Part shown: one piece after another, positions 15,812-24,976 of the stretch | Numbering within the stretch: position 1 is the stretch's first letter | Layout: the number at the start of each line of letters is the position of its first letter | Assembly (NCBI GenBank): GCA_945878725.1 | Contig: CAMCTY010000003.1 | Coordinates: 111,332 to 175,331, forward strand | Direction of reading: 5' to 3' | Length of the DNA stretch: 64,000 nucleotides | DNA from: Bifidobacterium breve | GTDB taxonomy: Bacteria > Actinomycetota > Acidimicrobiia > Acidimicrobiales > Acidimicrobilacustridaceae | Translations under genes and position numbers: made by a program | Notes under the pieces: model-generated | Databases searched by the model: none | What the model was told of the DNA's origin: nothing | What the model saw: only the letters and a program-made list of their open reading frames with translations

Positions 15812-17455
15812 ATGGATTTCAATCTGTCGCAGGTTCTGCGGGCTGTTGCCGGCGCCGTCCCCACCCGGGAGGCGCTTGTGCACCAAGACACTCGCCTCAC
15901 CTACGCCCAGTTTCTGGCCCGTACCGACAAACTCGCGTCGGCCCTCGGTGAGCGCGGCCTCGGTTCTCATCAGAATCGATCCGAACTCCGGGGATGGGAG
16001 TCCGGCCAGGACCACCTCGCCGTCTATCTCCACAACTGTCCGGAATATCTCGAGAGCATGTTCGGTGCGTACGCCGCTCGAGTTGCTCCATTCAATGTGA
16101 ACTATCGCTACGTGGCCGAGGAACTCCGTTACCTCCTCGCCGACTCCGGAGCCCGGGCCATTGTTTTCCACTCGGCTTTTGCTCCGACGTTGCAGGCAAT
16201 CCGAGCAGAACTTCCCGACCTTCAGGTGCTACTCCAGGTCCGAGACGAATCAGCGAACGAACTACTTCCCGGTGCCGAATGGTACGAAGACGCACTCGCT
16301 TCCGCCCCGCCATTCGTTCCACTTGAGGTATCGGCCGATGACCTCTACATCCTCTACACCGGCGGCACGACGGGCATGCCCAAGGGTGTTCTTTGGCGTC
16401 AGGGCGATATCTACCCCGCCGCACTCGGAGGTCGGAAAATCTCGACGGGTGATGAATACCCGTCGCTCGACGCGATCATCGAGAACACGCTCGAAGGTGG
16501 CACCCGTGTGCTTCCGTCGGCACCATTTATGCATGGTGCCGCGCACTGGATGGCGATCAACGCCTTCGGCAACGGCAACACAATCGTGCTTCCCGATCGC
16601 GCCTCCACGTTCGACACCGCCGATGTGTGCGCCACGATCGAACGGGAAAAGGTCAACATCATGCTCATCGTGGGCGATGCGTTCGGCCGTCCACTCCTTG
16701 ACGAAATCGACAGGGAACCGCACGACCTCTCGTCGTTGATGCTGATCGTCAGCGGTGGTGCCGCGCTCTCGGCACCGGTCAAAGGAAGTCTCCTGCAGCG
16801 ACTCCCCGGTATGGCGATCATGGACGGTCTCGGCTCATCGGAAACCGGCCAGCAAGCGAGTCAAGTCAGTGGCGCCGGTGGACCGGTCAGCACAGGCACG
16901 TTCAACCCCGGCAAGGGCATGGCCATTGTGAGCGAGGACCTTTCGACAGTGCTCGGAGCCGGAACCGACGAGCTCGGATGGCTCGCCCAGCACGGTCGGG
17001 TCCCGCTTGGCTACCTCGGCGATGAACAAAAGACTGCTCGCACGTTTCCGACAATCGATGGCGTTCGCTATTCGGTTCCCGGCGACCGGGCGCGGGTGAA
17101 CGGCGACGGACTCCTTGAACTGCATGGGCGCGATTCCGTCACCATCAATTCTGGAGGCGAGAAGATCTTCGCCGAGGAGGTCGAAGCGGCTCTTGCGCAT
17201 CATCCGGCCGTCTATGACGTCATCGTGACCGGACGAGATTCAACCCGATGGGGCTCGGAAGTTGTCGCCATCGTGCAGTTGCGCGACGGGTTCGCTGTCG
17301 AAAGCGCCGAACTTCTCGACGTCTGCGGACAGCACATCGCTCGATACAAGTTCCCGAAAGAGATCCTCTTCGTCGACCGCGTCGTGCGTTCACCCGCTGG
17401 AAAGTCTGACTACCGATGGGCAAAGTCAGTCGTCAACTCCGGGCCGACCGACTGA
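15812..17455 (+). CDS. Acyl-CoA synthetase (FadD family)
   Basis: 547-residue adenylate-forming enzyme that activates a carboxylic acid with ATP and CoA. P-loop YTGGTTGMPKGVLWRQ, A5 motif DGLGSSETGQQ, A7 region YSVPGDRARVNGDGLLELHGRD, A8 hinge and catalytic-Lys region SPAGKSDYRW at the end. NVNYRYVAEELRYLL is typical of actinobacterial FadD enzymes for fatty or steroid-derived acids; the substrate cannot be assigned. ATG 15812 has a good Shine-Dalgarno. A 10-residue insert (residues 55-70, rich in charged residues) is unusual. Confidence 0.88.
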   Translation: MDFNLSQVLRAVAGAVPTREALVHQDTRLTYAQFLARTDKLASALGERGLGSHQNRSELRGWESGQDHLAVYLHNCPEYLESMFGAYAARVAPFNVNYRYVAEELRYLLADSGARAIVFHSAFAPTLQAIRAELPDLQVLLQVRDESANELLPGAEWYEDALASAPPFVPLEVSADDLYILYTGGTTGMPKGVLWRQGDIYPAALGGRKISTGDEYPSLDAIIENTLEGGTRVLPSAPFMHGAAHWMAINAFGNGNTIVLPDRASTFDTADVCATIEREKVNIMLIVGDAFGRPLLDEIDREPHDLSSLMLIVSGGAALSAPVKGSLLQRLPGMAIMDGLGSSETGQQASQVSGAGGPVSTGTFNPGKGMAIVSEDLSTVLGAGTDELGWLAQHGRVPLGYLGDEQKTARTFPTIDGVRYSVPGDRARVNGDGLLELHGRDSVTINSGGEKIFAEEVEAALAHHPAVYDVIVTGRDSTRWGSEVVAIVQLRDGFAVESAELLDVCGQHIARYKFPKEILFVDRVVRSPAGKSDYRWAKSVVNSGPTD

Positions 17456-17490
17456 TCCTCCCCTGCCACACCAACAGCCCGATGTCGCCC

Positions 17491-17496
17491 TAGCCT
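17491..17496 (+). promoter_or_regulatory. -10 element of DMFase-like gene (leaderless type)
   Basis: TAGCCT, 9 nt before GTG 17506. Confidence 0.4.
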
Positions 17497-17505
17497 GAAC
17501 GACCG

Positions 17506-19170
17506 GTGACTACGCGCAGCGCTAATCGACGAGCACTCGAGATCCTCGGGGTCACAGCGATCGTGATCCTCTTGGCGTTCGCTGGGATTCGATTCGCGAC
17601 CCTCGACTCCGGAGCCTCCAGTTCACAGGCCACCAATCCGACTTCACGGGTTGGTAACAGCGCACAAGCGACTTCTCCCAGCGATCCCATCGCCAAGTAC
17701 CGCAAGGCCGGGTGGATCGCGGAGGAAAACGCGAAACCGGGAACGACCGATTGGCATATCCCCGACGACAGAGCGATGTGGGCCAAGATCCAGGGCTACG
17801 CCAGCGCAACCAGCATCAACTTCAGCGAGTCCGTCACTATTTACGTTTCGACTGCGGCGAAAAGTTGGCAGGTGTCTGCCTACCGGATCGGATACTACGG
17901 CGGTCCCGGTGGGCGGCTCGTTTGGCGCAGCGCCCCTCAACCCGGAGTGAACCAGCCAAAAGCAACGGTTGAAAACCCCACAAAAACATGGAGCGCGCCC
18001 TGGACACCGTCGCTCACGATCGACACCGACGAGACATGGCCTCCCGGGCAGTATCTCCTTCGACTTGAGAGCGACAACGGTGGTGCGACGTTCGTACCGC
18101 TCGTAATCCGTGATGACGGGAGCCGCTCAGACATCCTCATGCAGAGCGCGGTGACGACGTGGCAGGCCTACAACGGTTGGGGCGGCGCCAGCATCTACAC
18201 CGGCAACAGTGGCCGGGCCGACGTGGTCAGCTTCGATCGCCCGTACACCGGCAACGGCAGTGGTGAATTCCTCGGCCGCGAGTTCGAGTTCATCTGGTTT
18301 GTCGAGCGCGTGGGTTACGACGTCTCGTACTGGACCAACATCGATCTTCATGAGCGCGGTGAACTCGCCCTGAACCACCGCGGCATCATCATTCCGGGAC
18401 ACGACGAGTACTACACCGTACAAATGCGCACGAATTTGGAAACCGCCCGTGACGCGGGGGTGAACCTCGGTTTCTTCGGGGCAAACAATGTCTACCGCCG
18501 GATCCGCCTGGAGAATTCGCCCAGCGGATCCAGTCGGAAAATGGTCAACTACCGCGACGCATCACGAGATCCGCTCAACGGCAAGAACCCTGCTGAGGTC
18601 ACCACCAGTTTCCGCGAAGCCCCGAATGCGAATCCTGAAAGTTCGCTGATCGGCAACTACTACGAATGCAATCCTGTCTCTGCGGACTGGGTTGTCGGCG
18701 ACGCATCCGTGTGGATGTTCGAGGGATCCGGCTTCAAGAACGGCGACCGAGTTCCCAAAATGGTCGGCAACGAATACGACCGTGTCACACAAGGCGTACC
18801 AACTCCCGCCAACATCCAAGTCATCGCCCATTCTCCCGTTACCTGTAAGACGCTCACCTCGTGGGCAAACTCAACGTGGTACTCGGCCCCAAGCGGCGCC
18901 GGCGTCTTTTCCGCCGGAACATTCGGATGGTCGCCGACCGTCGACGCGATCTGCCCGAATGGACCCGACACCAATGTCGAGTGTCGCGTCGTCAAGGTCA
19001 CCGAGAATATTCTCGGCGCCTTTTCGAAGGGACCAGCTGGGGCAGCCCATCCGAGCGTTTCGAATCTTTCAAAATTCGGCATTCCGACCCCACGAGTGAC
19101 TACGCCTTCGGCAACCGGTTCCGGGACGAATTCGACAACTGCACCGACATCGTCAACCACGCGACGTTGA
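17506..19170 (+). CDS. Membrane-anchored N,N-dimethylformamidase beta-like domain protein
   Basis: 554 residues. An N-terminal hydrophobic segment (residues 13-27, LGVTAIVILLAFAGI) is a signal anchor, so the protein probably acts outside the membrane. The body matches the C-terminal domain of the DMFase large subunit: VSAYRIGYYGGPGGR, SAVTTWQAYNGWGG, DRPYTGNGSGEFLGREFEFI, RGIIIPGHDEYY and FFGANNVYRRIR. The C-terminus is a Ser/Thr-rich tail. Related secreted proteins are common in actinobacteria and have no proven substrate. GTG start after a leaderless -10; its stop overlaps the next gene's TTG. Confidence 0.75.
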   Translation: MTTRSANRRALEILGVTAIVILLAFAGIRFATLDSGASSSQATNPTSRVGNSAQATSPSDPIAKYRKAGWIAEENAKPGTTDWHIPDDRAMWAKIQGYASATSINFSESVTIYVSTAAKSWQVSAYRIGYYGGPGGRLVWRSAPQPGVNQPKATVENPTKTWSAPWTPSLTIDTDETWPPGQYLLRLESDNGGATFVPLVIRDDGSRSDILMQSAVTTWQAYNGWGGASIYTGNSGRADVVSFDRPYTGNGSGEFLGREFEFIWFVERVGYDVSYWTNIDLHERGELALNHRGIIIPGHDEYYTVQMRTNLETARDAGVNLGFFGANNVYRRIRLENSPSGSSRKMVNYRDASRDPLNGKNPAEVTTSFREAPNANPESSLIGNYYECNPVSADWVVGDASVWMFEGSGFKNGDRVPKMVGNEYDRVTQGVPTPANIQVIAHSPVTCKTLTSWANSTWYSAPSGAGVFSAGTFGWSPTVDAICPNGPDTNVECRVVKVTENILGAFSKGPAGAAHPSVSNLSKFGIPTPRVTTPSATGSGTNSTTAPTSSTTRR

Positions 19171-20414
19171 GTGAACGGCTAGCTGTCACCGACGAGGCTT
19201 GCGTCGATGACGCCGATCAGATCATCGACGTCGTCGAAGACGTGCTCGGTCGACACGAAGTTCCGTCGGCTCGGGCCTGGCTCCGACAAACCCTCGAGAT
19301 TCCCGGATCGTGGCGAGTTGTCCGCGATCGGTCGGCATCTCCCGGTGCAGTTCCGTCAATCGTGTCAATCGCTGCATGCCTTCCGACACCCATCCGTCTC
19401 GGATCCGTCGCCATCCCCGCCGCGCGCGTCGATTTTGTCGCCACGAGAGCGAGCCACCGAGGACGAGGCCATGCTTCGAGCCTCGTCCGAGAACTCGTTG
19501 CTGACAGCGATCGTCGCGGTGATGTCGTTCAACTCTCCGACGGCCTTCCGTACTTCTACCGACAGTTCGGATTCGGTTATGCGCTGGAAGCACCGGGGAT
19601 GGTTGTCCTCCCGCGCGTCGCCACTGCGAACGTACTTGGCGACTCTTGCGCCGAGGGTGCGTCGATCACTGTCCGACCTGCAGCGACCACGGACATCGCA
19701 CGCCTTGATCGGTATGTGGCCAAATCATCTTCGGGATATGACATTGCTCCCGGGGAATCCCCTTGGGACACATGGTTCGAGATTTCCTCGTTCGGTCCTG
19801 GAACCGATCATCTCCTCGTTGCCGAATCTGATGGAGTACTCGTCGGGTTCACTCGGGCCCATCTCGACAGTGACGATGTGCTGCGCGTCCAAGCCTCATA
19901 CGCCGATACATCCGAAGTCGCTCGCCTGCTCCATGCTGCACTTTCAGGAGTCGGGAGTGCCGGATTGCTCGCACTCCACTGCGGCAATGCAGTGTGGCGA
20001 GATCACCTTGCGGCGCAGGCTCCGGTCATGGCCCTCCCGTTCGGGGTTTCCGCGCGCGTACCCAATCCTGTCGGGCTTCTCCGACTCCTCCGACCAGAGT
20101 TCGATCGACGGCTCGACTCTGCTTCCGTGCCAGAACCGGACCGGAATCTTCGCCTGTCGTTATTCACCTCGGCGATCATCCTCGAAATCCGCGCCGGAAT
20201 GATTGCCGACGCCCGTGCGGCCTCCCCGTCCGACGATGCGGCATCTCCCGAAGATGTTGCCATCGCCCCCGACTGGTTTCCGGCACTCGTGCTTGGCCGC
20301 TGGGGAGCGGAGGAACAGACAAGACGCGTCGACGACGCCATCGCCGGGGCCCACTCAACGACCCTGAACACTCTCTTTCCCGCCCTGAACGCACACGCCC
20401 TCGTCGATCTCTAG
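19167..20414 (+). CDS. Two-domain GNAT acetyltransferase (Eis-like architecture)
   Basis: 415 residues from TTG 19167, which overlaps the preceding TGA (TTGA). The first domain has an acetyl-CoA loop THR-type motif ATRASHRGRGHASSLVREL and FYRQFGFGYALE. The second (about residues 170-300: TVRPAATTDIARLDRYV, LLVAESDGVLVGFTRAH) looks like a second, weaker GNAT fold, and the C-terminal ~100 residues could be a sterol-carrier-like domain. This layout recalls Eis, but substrate and function are unknown. No ATG or GTG is available near the domain start, so the TTG is likely. Confidence 0.7.
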   Translation: MSERLAVTDEACVDDADQIIDVVEDVLGRHEVPSARAWLRQTLEIPGSWRVVRDRSASPGAVPSIVSIAACLPTPIRLGSVAIPAARVDFVATRASHRGRGHASSLVRELVADSDRRGDVVQLSDGLPYFYRQFGFGYALEAPGMVVLPRVATANVLGDSCAEGASITVRPAATTDIARLDRYVAKSSSGYDIAPGESPWDTWFEISSFGPGTDHLLVAESDGVLVGFTRAHLDSDDVLRVQASYADTSEVARLLHAALSGVGSAGLLALHCGNAVWRDHLAAQAPVMALPFGVSARVPNPVGLLRLLRPEFDRRLDSASVPEPDRNLRLSLFTSAIILEIRAGMIADARAASPSDDAASPEDVAIAPDWFPALVLGRWGAEEQTRRVDDAIAGAHSTTLNTLFPALNAHALVDL

Positions 20415-20456
20415 CCCCCCATCGCCTCCGATACGGTCGCGAACCGCCAGCACCCG

Positions 20457-20462
20457 TAGGCT
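20457..20462 (+). promoter_or_regulatory. -10 element of menG-menF (leaderless type)
   Basis: TAGGCT, 6 nt before GTG 20469. It supports this start over the ATG at 20478. Confidence 0.5.
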
Positions 20463-20468
20463 GAACTC

Positions 20469-21179
20469 GTGGTCGACATGGATGCAGAAAATCTCCCCCA
20501 AGGTGACGAGAAGGTCCGGGCTGTCCGATCGATGTTCGATTCGATCGCCCCTCGCTATGACCTCGTGAACCGAATCATGACGTTCCGTATGGACGTCCGG
20601 TGGCGTAAGCGCACGGTCCGCGAACTCGCTCTTGCTCCGGGTTCGCTAGTCGCGGATCTTGCGTGCGGAACCGGAGATTTCTGCCGTGAACTCGAAGCAC
20701 AAAAACTCCGGCCCGTCGGCTTTGACCTCTCGTACGGAATGCTGGCTGCCGCCCGCACCTCCGCTCCGCTCACCGAGGCCGACATTTTGCGCCTCCCAGT
20801 TCCCGATGCGTCGCTCGACGGAATTACCTGCGGCTTCGCATTGCGCAACCTGGTCGAACTTGAGGCGTTCTTCGTCGAACTCTCTCGGGCAGTTCGCCCC
20901 GGCGGTCGGATTGCGATCCTCGAGGTCGCCGAACCGCCCAATCGATTCCTGCGCTGGGGTCACTCGATCTACTTCGGGAAAGTCGTGCCGAAGGTTGGAG
21001 GGCTTCTGTCGGATGCCTCCGCCTACCGATACCTCCCGAAGTCCGTGGCGTATCTTCCTGATCCGGCCGTGATGCTCCAACAACTTGCCTCGGCCGGCTT
21101 TGTCGATGTGAAGCGCACGCTTCTCTCCACCGGCATCTCGCAACTGATCACGGCGACGCGGACTCAACCCGAGACGTGA
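20469..21179 (+). CDS. menG: Demethylmenaquinone methyltransferase
   Basis: SAM-dependent C-methylation of demethylmenaquinone, the last menaquinone step. 236 residues, UbiE/COQ5 family: FDSIAPRYDLVNRIMTF, motif I VADLACGTGDF, FDLSYGMLAAAR, FALRNLVELEAFF, and YRYLPKSV near the end. There is no sign of ubiquinone genes, so MenG is preferred. The stop overlaps menF GTG (GTGA), so the two are co-translated. Confidence 0.93.
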   Translation: MVDMDAENLPQGDEKVRAVRSMFDSIAPRYDLVNRIMTFRMDVRWRKRTVRELALAPGSLVADLACGTGDFCRELEAQKLRPVGFDLSYGMLAAARTSAPLTEADILRLPVPDASLDGITCGFALRNLVELEAFFVELSRAVRPGGRIAILEVAEPPNRFLRWGHSIYFGKVVPKVGGLLSDASAYRYLPKSVAYLPDPAVMLQQLASAGFVDVKRTLLSTGISQLITATRTQPET

Positions 21180-22462
21180 GCGAGTTCAGCGGCCTCGTCG
21201 CAATCACGCGTCAGCTTGATTTCGAGCCTGACTTGGTTGCCGCCGCCGGTGATTCCGGTTTGCTCTTTGTGCATGAATCGATCGGTTTCGCCGGTATCGA
21301 TGTTGCGGGAAAGATCCGATTGCCGCGAACAGGCGGCGCCGATGACGCACAAACGGTTCGTGTCGCCCTCGAGTCAATCGAGTGCAAAGGAGCACCGGCG
21401 CTCGCTGGCGTCGGAGTCGTCGCTCTCGGAGCACTCCCCTTCGATCCAAGTGCCCGCGGTGAATTGACCATCCCCGCCATCACCATCGCTCGCTGCGCCG
21501 ATGGGACTAGCTGGCTCACCATCATCGGCCCCGCTGATGATCTCCCCCGCGATCGTCGCATCGAAGCAGTTCTTGGACGGGCCGCATCCGTGTCGCGCGG
21601 ATTCGCCGGTGACGCCGCTGCGTCAACTGTCGCACTTTCACCTTCGCGGTTCGAGGTTCGCCCGGAGCGGCCCTCCGACGAATGGTGTGACGCGGTCGCG
21701 ATGGTCACGGAACGAATCGCCGCTGGCCAAGCCCAGAAGGTCGTCCTCGCCCGTGCCGTCGAGATCATTGCCGACCAACCCTTCCGGGCCGGCGCGGTCC
21801 TTGCGCTCTTGCGACGATCCTTTCCCGCTAGCTACCTGTTCTCCATTGATGGTTTCGTCGGCGCCACCCCAGAACTTCTCGTAGCCCGCGACGGTGATTC
21901 GGTGCGTTCACATCCGATGGCCGGAACCGCTCCCCGCAGCGGCGATCCCGTCGTGGATGCGCGCCTCGCTGCTGCGTTGCTCGCGTCAAGCAACACCATC
22001 GACGAACATCGTCAGACCATCGACATGGTCCACGACACGTTGCTGCCCTGGTGCTCCTATCTCGACGAGGAAGACGAGCCCTCCATCGTGGCGATGGCCA
22101 ACGTGCAGCACCTGTCGACCCGAATCGAAGGCCGCCTCTCCAGCCCGGCCGCCTCTGTGCTCGAACTCGTCGGAGCGCTGCACCCCACACCCGCTGTCGG
22201 TGGCGCCCCGCGCTCGGTTGCGCTTGAGATGATCCGTGAACTCGAGGGCCTTGATCGAGGCCGCTACGCCGGACCGGTCGGATGGGTTGATGCTGCCGGC
22301 AACGGAACGTGGGCGGTCGGCATTCGCTCCGCCGAACTCAACGGCAACAGTGCACGTCTCTTCGCCGGCGTCGGTGTCGTCGCAGACTCTGATCCCGATA
22401 CCGAACTCGCCGAAACCCGCGCCAAACTTCAGGCGCTCCTCGGAGCGATCGTCAGGCCCTGA
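21176..22462 (+). CDS. menF: Isochorismate synthase
   Basis: Converts chorismate to isochorismate, entry to the menaquinone pathway. 428 residues. The C-terminal chorismate-binding domain has QKVVLARAVEI, SYLFSIDGFVGATPELLV, SHPMAGTAPRSGD, HPTPAVGGAPRSVALE and GRYAGPVGWVDA, with GVGVVADSDPDTE at the end. It is told from TrpE by the HPTPAVGG form (TrpE has LPAGTVSGAP) and by the men context. The stop overlaps the convergent menD by 11 nt. Confidence 0.92.
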   Translation: MSEFSGLVAITRQLDFEPDLVAAAGDSGLLFVHESIGFAGIDVAGKIRLPRTGGADDAQTVRVALESIECKGAPALAGVGVVALGALPFDPSARGELTIPAITIARCADGTSWLTIIGPADDLPRDRRIEAVLGRAASVSRGFAGDAAASTVALSPSRFEVRPERPSDEWCDAVAMVTERIAAGQAQKVVLARAVEIIADQPFRAGAVLALLRRSFPASYLFSIDGFVGATPELLVARDGDSVRSHPMAGTAPRSGDPVVDARLAAALLASSNTIDEHRQTIDMVHDTLLPWCSYLDEEDEPSIVAMANVQHLSTRIEGRLSSPAASVLELVGALHPTPAVGGAPRSVALEMIRELEGLDRGRYAGPVGWVDAAGNGTWAVGIRSAELNGNSARLFAGVGVVADSDPDTELAETRAKLQALLGAIVRP

Positions 22463-24164
22463 ACCATCCCGATGCCCTCGCTGCATCGAGGGCGCGGCTG
22501 TTGAGTAACTCGTGCGTCACGACATTGGCTTCACGGTCCGTGTGCACAAGGACCACATGGACTCCTCCGGCCTGAAGCGTTGCGGCCACGGCGACACCAA
22601 CCGAGAGATCGTCAGCGGCCTCAAGCACAGGCAATCCGTGGGCGTGAACGAGCATCGATAAATCCACGCCATGAGGGGTACCGAAGATCAACTCAAATTC
22701 GTCATGGCTCAGCGATGTGGCCGGAGGCAGGAACGAGAAGATTCCGCCACCGTCATTGTCGATCACGACGACACACAGATTGATCCCCCGCCGGTCGACA
22801 CCAAGCAATCCATTGATGTCGTGAAGGAAAGCGACATCACCGATCAACAGGACCGTGGGGGTTCCGGCGAGGGCGACGCCGACAGCGGTTGAGACCACAC
22901 CATCGATCCCGTTGGCGCCACGGTTCGAGAAGATCGACAACCCGTCGCGGACCGTTGCATACCACTCGACATCGCGGACCGGCATCGACGACGACACGAC
23001 CAAGGATCCCCCATCGGGAATCGACGCGACTACAGCACGGGCCGTGCCCGGTTCGGTTCGACTGTCGGGAGCGACGAGTGTCTCGGCGATGGCCCGCTCG
23101 GCCGCATCATCGGCGTCGCGCCATAAGGCCAGCCACCTGCCATCGCGATCGTTGTCGATTGCCCCATGTGTTCCGGCGCAGAACTCCGAAGCGGTCACCA
23201 CATCGAATCGGGTAACTGCCCCCTGCGGATCATTCACGGATCCGGTCGAGTCGACGTGCACCTGATCAACCCCGAGGGCGCCTACCCACTGATTGACAAC
23301 TTTCGACGATGGGAGCGATCCGAACCGCAAGATCATCTCGGCATCGAGATGCGGTCCGTCGGCGCGCATAAGCGCATCCGCGTGAGCAATAACCATCGGT
23401 TGATCGATCCGGCAGCCGCTCCGGGGATCGGCAATCACCGGCCAGTGCAATCGTTTCGCGAGATCGAGAACCGCCATCGGGTCATCGATTCCCGAACCAG
23501 CGATGATCACTCCGCGTTCGGGCCACGTTGACACGGGCTCGAAGGTCGTCGGCGCAGCACGACCGGCATTCCCGTTATCGCCATCGATAGTCGGAGGAAG
23601 TTCCTCGGCGATTCCGAGCAACGGCTCGTCGAACGGAAGGTTGAGATGCACGGGACCGGGATCGGCTCCAGTCGCGGCTGCGAACGCCGAGCGCGCGATC
23701 GCACGCCAGTCGCCACGATTCGTCGGATCCGGAAGATCAACGTCAAGGAACAACCGTGGCGACGAGGTGTAGAGACCTATCTGATCAATCGTCTGCGGGG
23801 CACCGACCCCTCGCAACCGCGGAGGACGATCGGCCGTGGCAACGATGAGCGGAACGTGATCGAGAGATGCTTCGACAACCGCGGCGTGGAGCTGTGCCGC
23901 TGCAGTCCCGCTCGTGGTCAGCACCAGGACCGGGCGAGCCGACGCACGAGCGATTCCGAGGGCCATGAACGATCCCGAGCGCTCGTCGTGATGGACATGC
24001 ACGCGTACGCGCTCGTCGCCCACCAGCGCCAGCGCCAAAGGAGTCGATCTCGATCCGGGACAAACGACGGCATCGGTCAGGCCGAGGGCGGCCCATTCAT
24101 CGACGAGCGTTGCGCAGAACGTCGCGTTCATCGTGGCGATCATTTCGTCCCGGGAGGAAGACAC
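22452..24164 (-). CDS. menD: SEPHCHC synthase
   Basis: ThDP-dependent addition of 2-oxoglutarate to isochorismate. 570 residues. CPGSRSTPLALAL and HHDERSGSFMALGIA (with the catalytic Glu region) are MenD signatures; the ThDP-binding region is LIGDVAFLHDINGL through VVVIDNDGGGIFSFLP. GTG 24164 is supported by a TAGGCT -10 element 6 nt upstream; ATG codons at 24143 and 24131 are alternatives and the latter matches the family N-terminus (MNATFCATLVDEW). Convergent with menF, divergent from menH. Confidence 0.94.
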   Translation of the reverse strand: MSSSRDEMIATMNATFCATLVDEWAALGLTDAVVCPGSRSTPLALALVGDERVRVHVHHDERSGSFMALGIARASARPVLVLTTSGTAAAQLHAAVVEASLDHVPLIVATADRPPRLRGVGAPQTIDQIGLYTSSPRLFLDVDLPDPTNRGDWRAIARSAFAAATGADPGPVHLNLPFDEPLLGIAEELPPTIDGDNGNAGRAAPTTFEPVSTWPERGVIIAGSGIDDPMAVLDLAKRLHWPVIADPRSGCRIDQPMVIAHADALMRADGPHLDAEMILRFGSLPSSKVVNQWVGALGVDQVHVDSTGSVNDPQGAVTRFDVVTASEFCAGTHGAIDNDRDGRWLALWRDADDAAERAIAETLVAPDSRTEPGTARAVVASIPDGGSLVVSSSMPVRDVEWYATVRDGLSIFSNRGANGIDGVVSTAVGVALAGTPTVLLIGDVAFLHDINGLLGVDRRGINLCVVVIDNDGGGIFSFLPPATSLSHDEFELIFGTPHGVDLSMLVHAHGLPVLEAADDLSVGVAVAATLQAGGVHVVLVHTDREANVVTHELLNSRALDAARASGWFRA

Positions 24165-24170
24165 GTCCGC

Positions 24171-24176
24171 AGCCTA
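24171..24176 (-). promoter_or_regulatory. -10 element of menD (leaderless type)
   Basis: TAGGCT on the minus strand, 6 nt before GTG 24164; same sequence as the menG -10. Confidence 0.45.
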
Positions 24177-24199
24177 TGGGCCTTGGCCGGGGCAGGCCC

Positions 24200-24205
24200 T
24201 ACGCT
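24200..24205 (+). promoter_or_regulatory. -10 element of menH (leaderless type)
   Basis: TACGCT, 6 nt before GTG 24212. It lies about 24 bp from the divergent menD -10. Confidence 0.5.
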
Positions 24206-24211
24206 GACCAC

Positions 24212-24976
24212 GTGGAGAACGATGCCAACCCTCGTCCCGGGCTAACCGTGCGCGGCGATGGTCCTCCGATCGTCATGATCCATGGGTTCACACAAACCAA
24301 GGCCTGCTGGGGTCTGTTCGCCGAGAACCTCGCCGAGGATCACCAACTGTTGCTGCTCGACGCTCCCGGGCACGGCGACTCGTCCGCACGTATGGCTGAT
24401 CTTGTCGACGGCGCAGATTTTCTGGCGCAGACCGGCGGTCGCGGGACGTACCTCGGTTATTCGATGGGCGGGAGATTCGCTCTGCACATCGCGCTCCAGT
24501 ATCCCGGGCTTGTCGAGCGCCTCATCCTGATCAGCACAACCGCAGGAATCGACGACGATGCCGAACGCTCTCGTCGCAGGGAGGCCGATGACACGCTGGC
24601 CACCCACATTGAAGACATCGGTGTCGAAATATTCATCGACGAGTGGCTCGCGCAACCGATGTTCTCCTCGATTGCGGTTGATGCATCACTAGCGGACTTA
24701 CGAAAGGCGAACACCGCCACTGGTCTCGCCTCGAGCCTCCGACTGGCCGGGACCGGAACCCAATCGCCGCTCTGGGCACGGCTTCACGAACTCAACATGC
24801 CCGTACTCGTGATCGCCGGGGCAAACGATGAGAAGTTCGTCGCACTTGCCCGCCGTCTCGTCGAGATGATCGGGTCGAACGCGCAACTCGAGATCATCCC
24901 CGTCGTCGGCCACAGTGCGCAGCTCGAGAACCCGGCGAGAGCGGCGACGATCGTGCGGGAGTGGCTCAGCCGCTAA
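24212..24976 (+). CDS. menH: SHCHC synthase (alpha/beta hydrolase)
   Basis: Removes pyruvate from SEPHCHC. 254 residues. VMIHGFTQTKACW (oxyanion), nucleophile GYSMGGRFALHIAL, acid VIAGANDEKFV and catalytic His in VVGHSAQLENP. The GYSMGGR motif and its place between menD and menA support MenH over a generic hydrolase. GTG 24212 is chosen from the -10 position. The stop overlaps the convergent menA by 11 nt. Confidence 0.88.
   Translation: MENDANPRPGLTVRGDGPPIVMIHGFTQTKACWGLFAENLAEDHQLLLLDAPGHGDSSARMADLVDGADFLAQTGGRGTYLGYSMGGRFALHIALQYPGLVERLILISTTAGIDDDAERSRRREADDTLATHIEDIGVEIFIDEWLAQPMFSSIAVDASLADLRKANTATGLASSLRLAGTGTQSPLWARLHELNMPVLVIAGANDEKFVALARRLVEMIGSNAQLEIIPVVGHSAQLENPARAATIVREWLSR

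Noticed and set aside
24110..24211. Longer menH N-terminus starting at 24110
   Set aside because: The extra codons run through the menD start region on the other strand and are not part of the hydrolase fold; the -10 fits GTG 24212.
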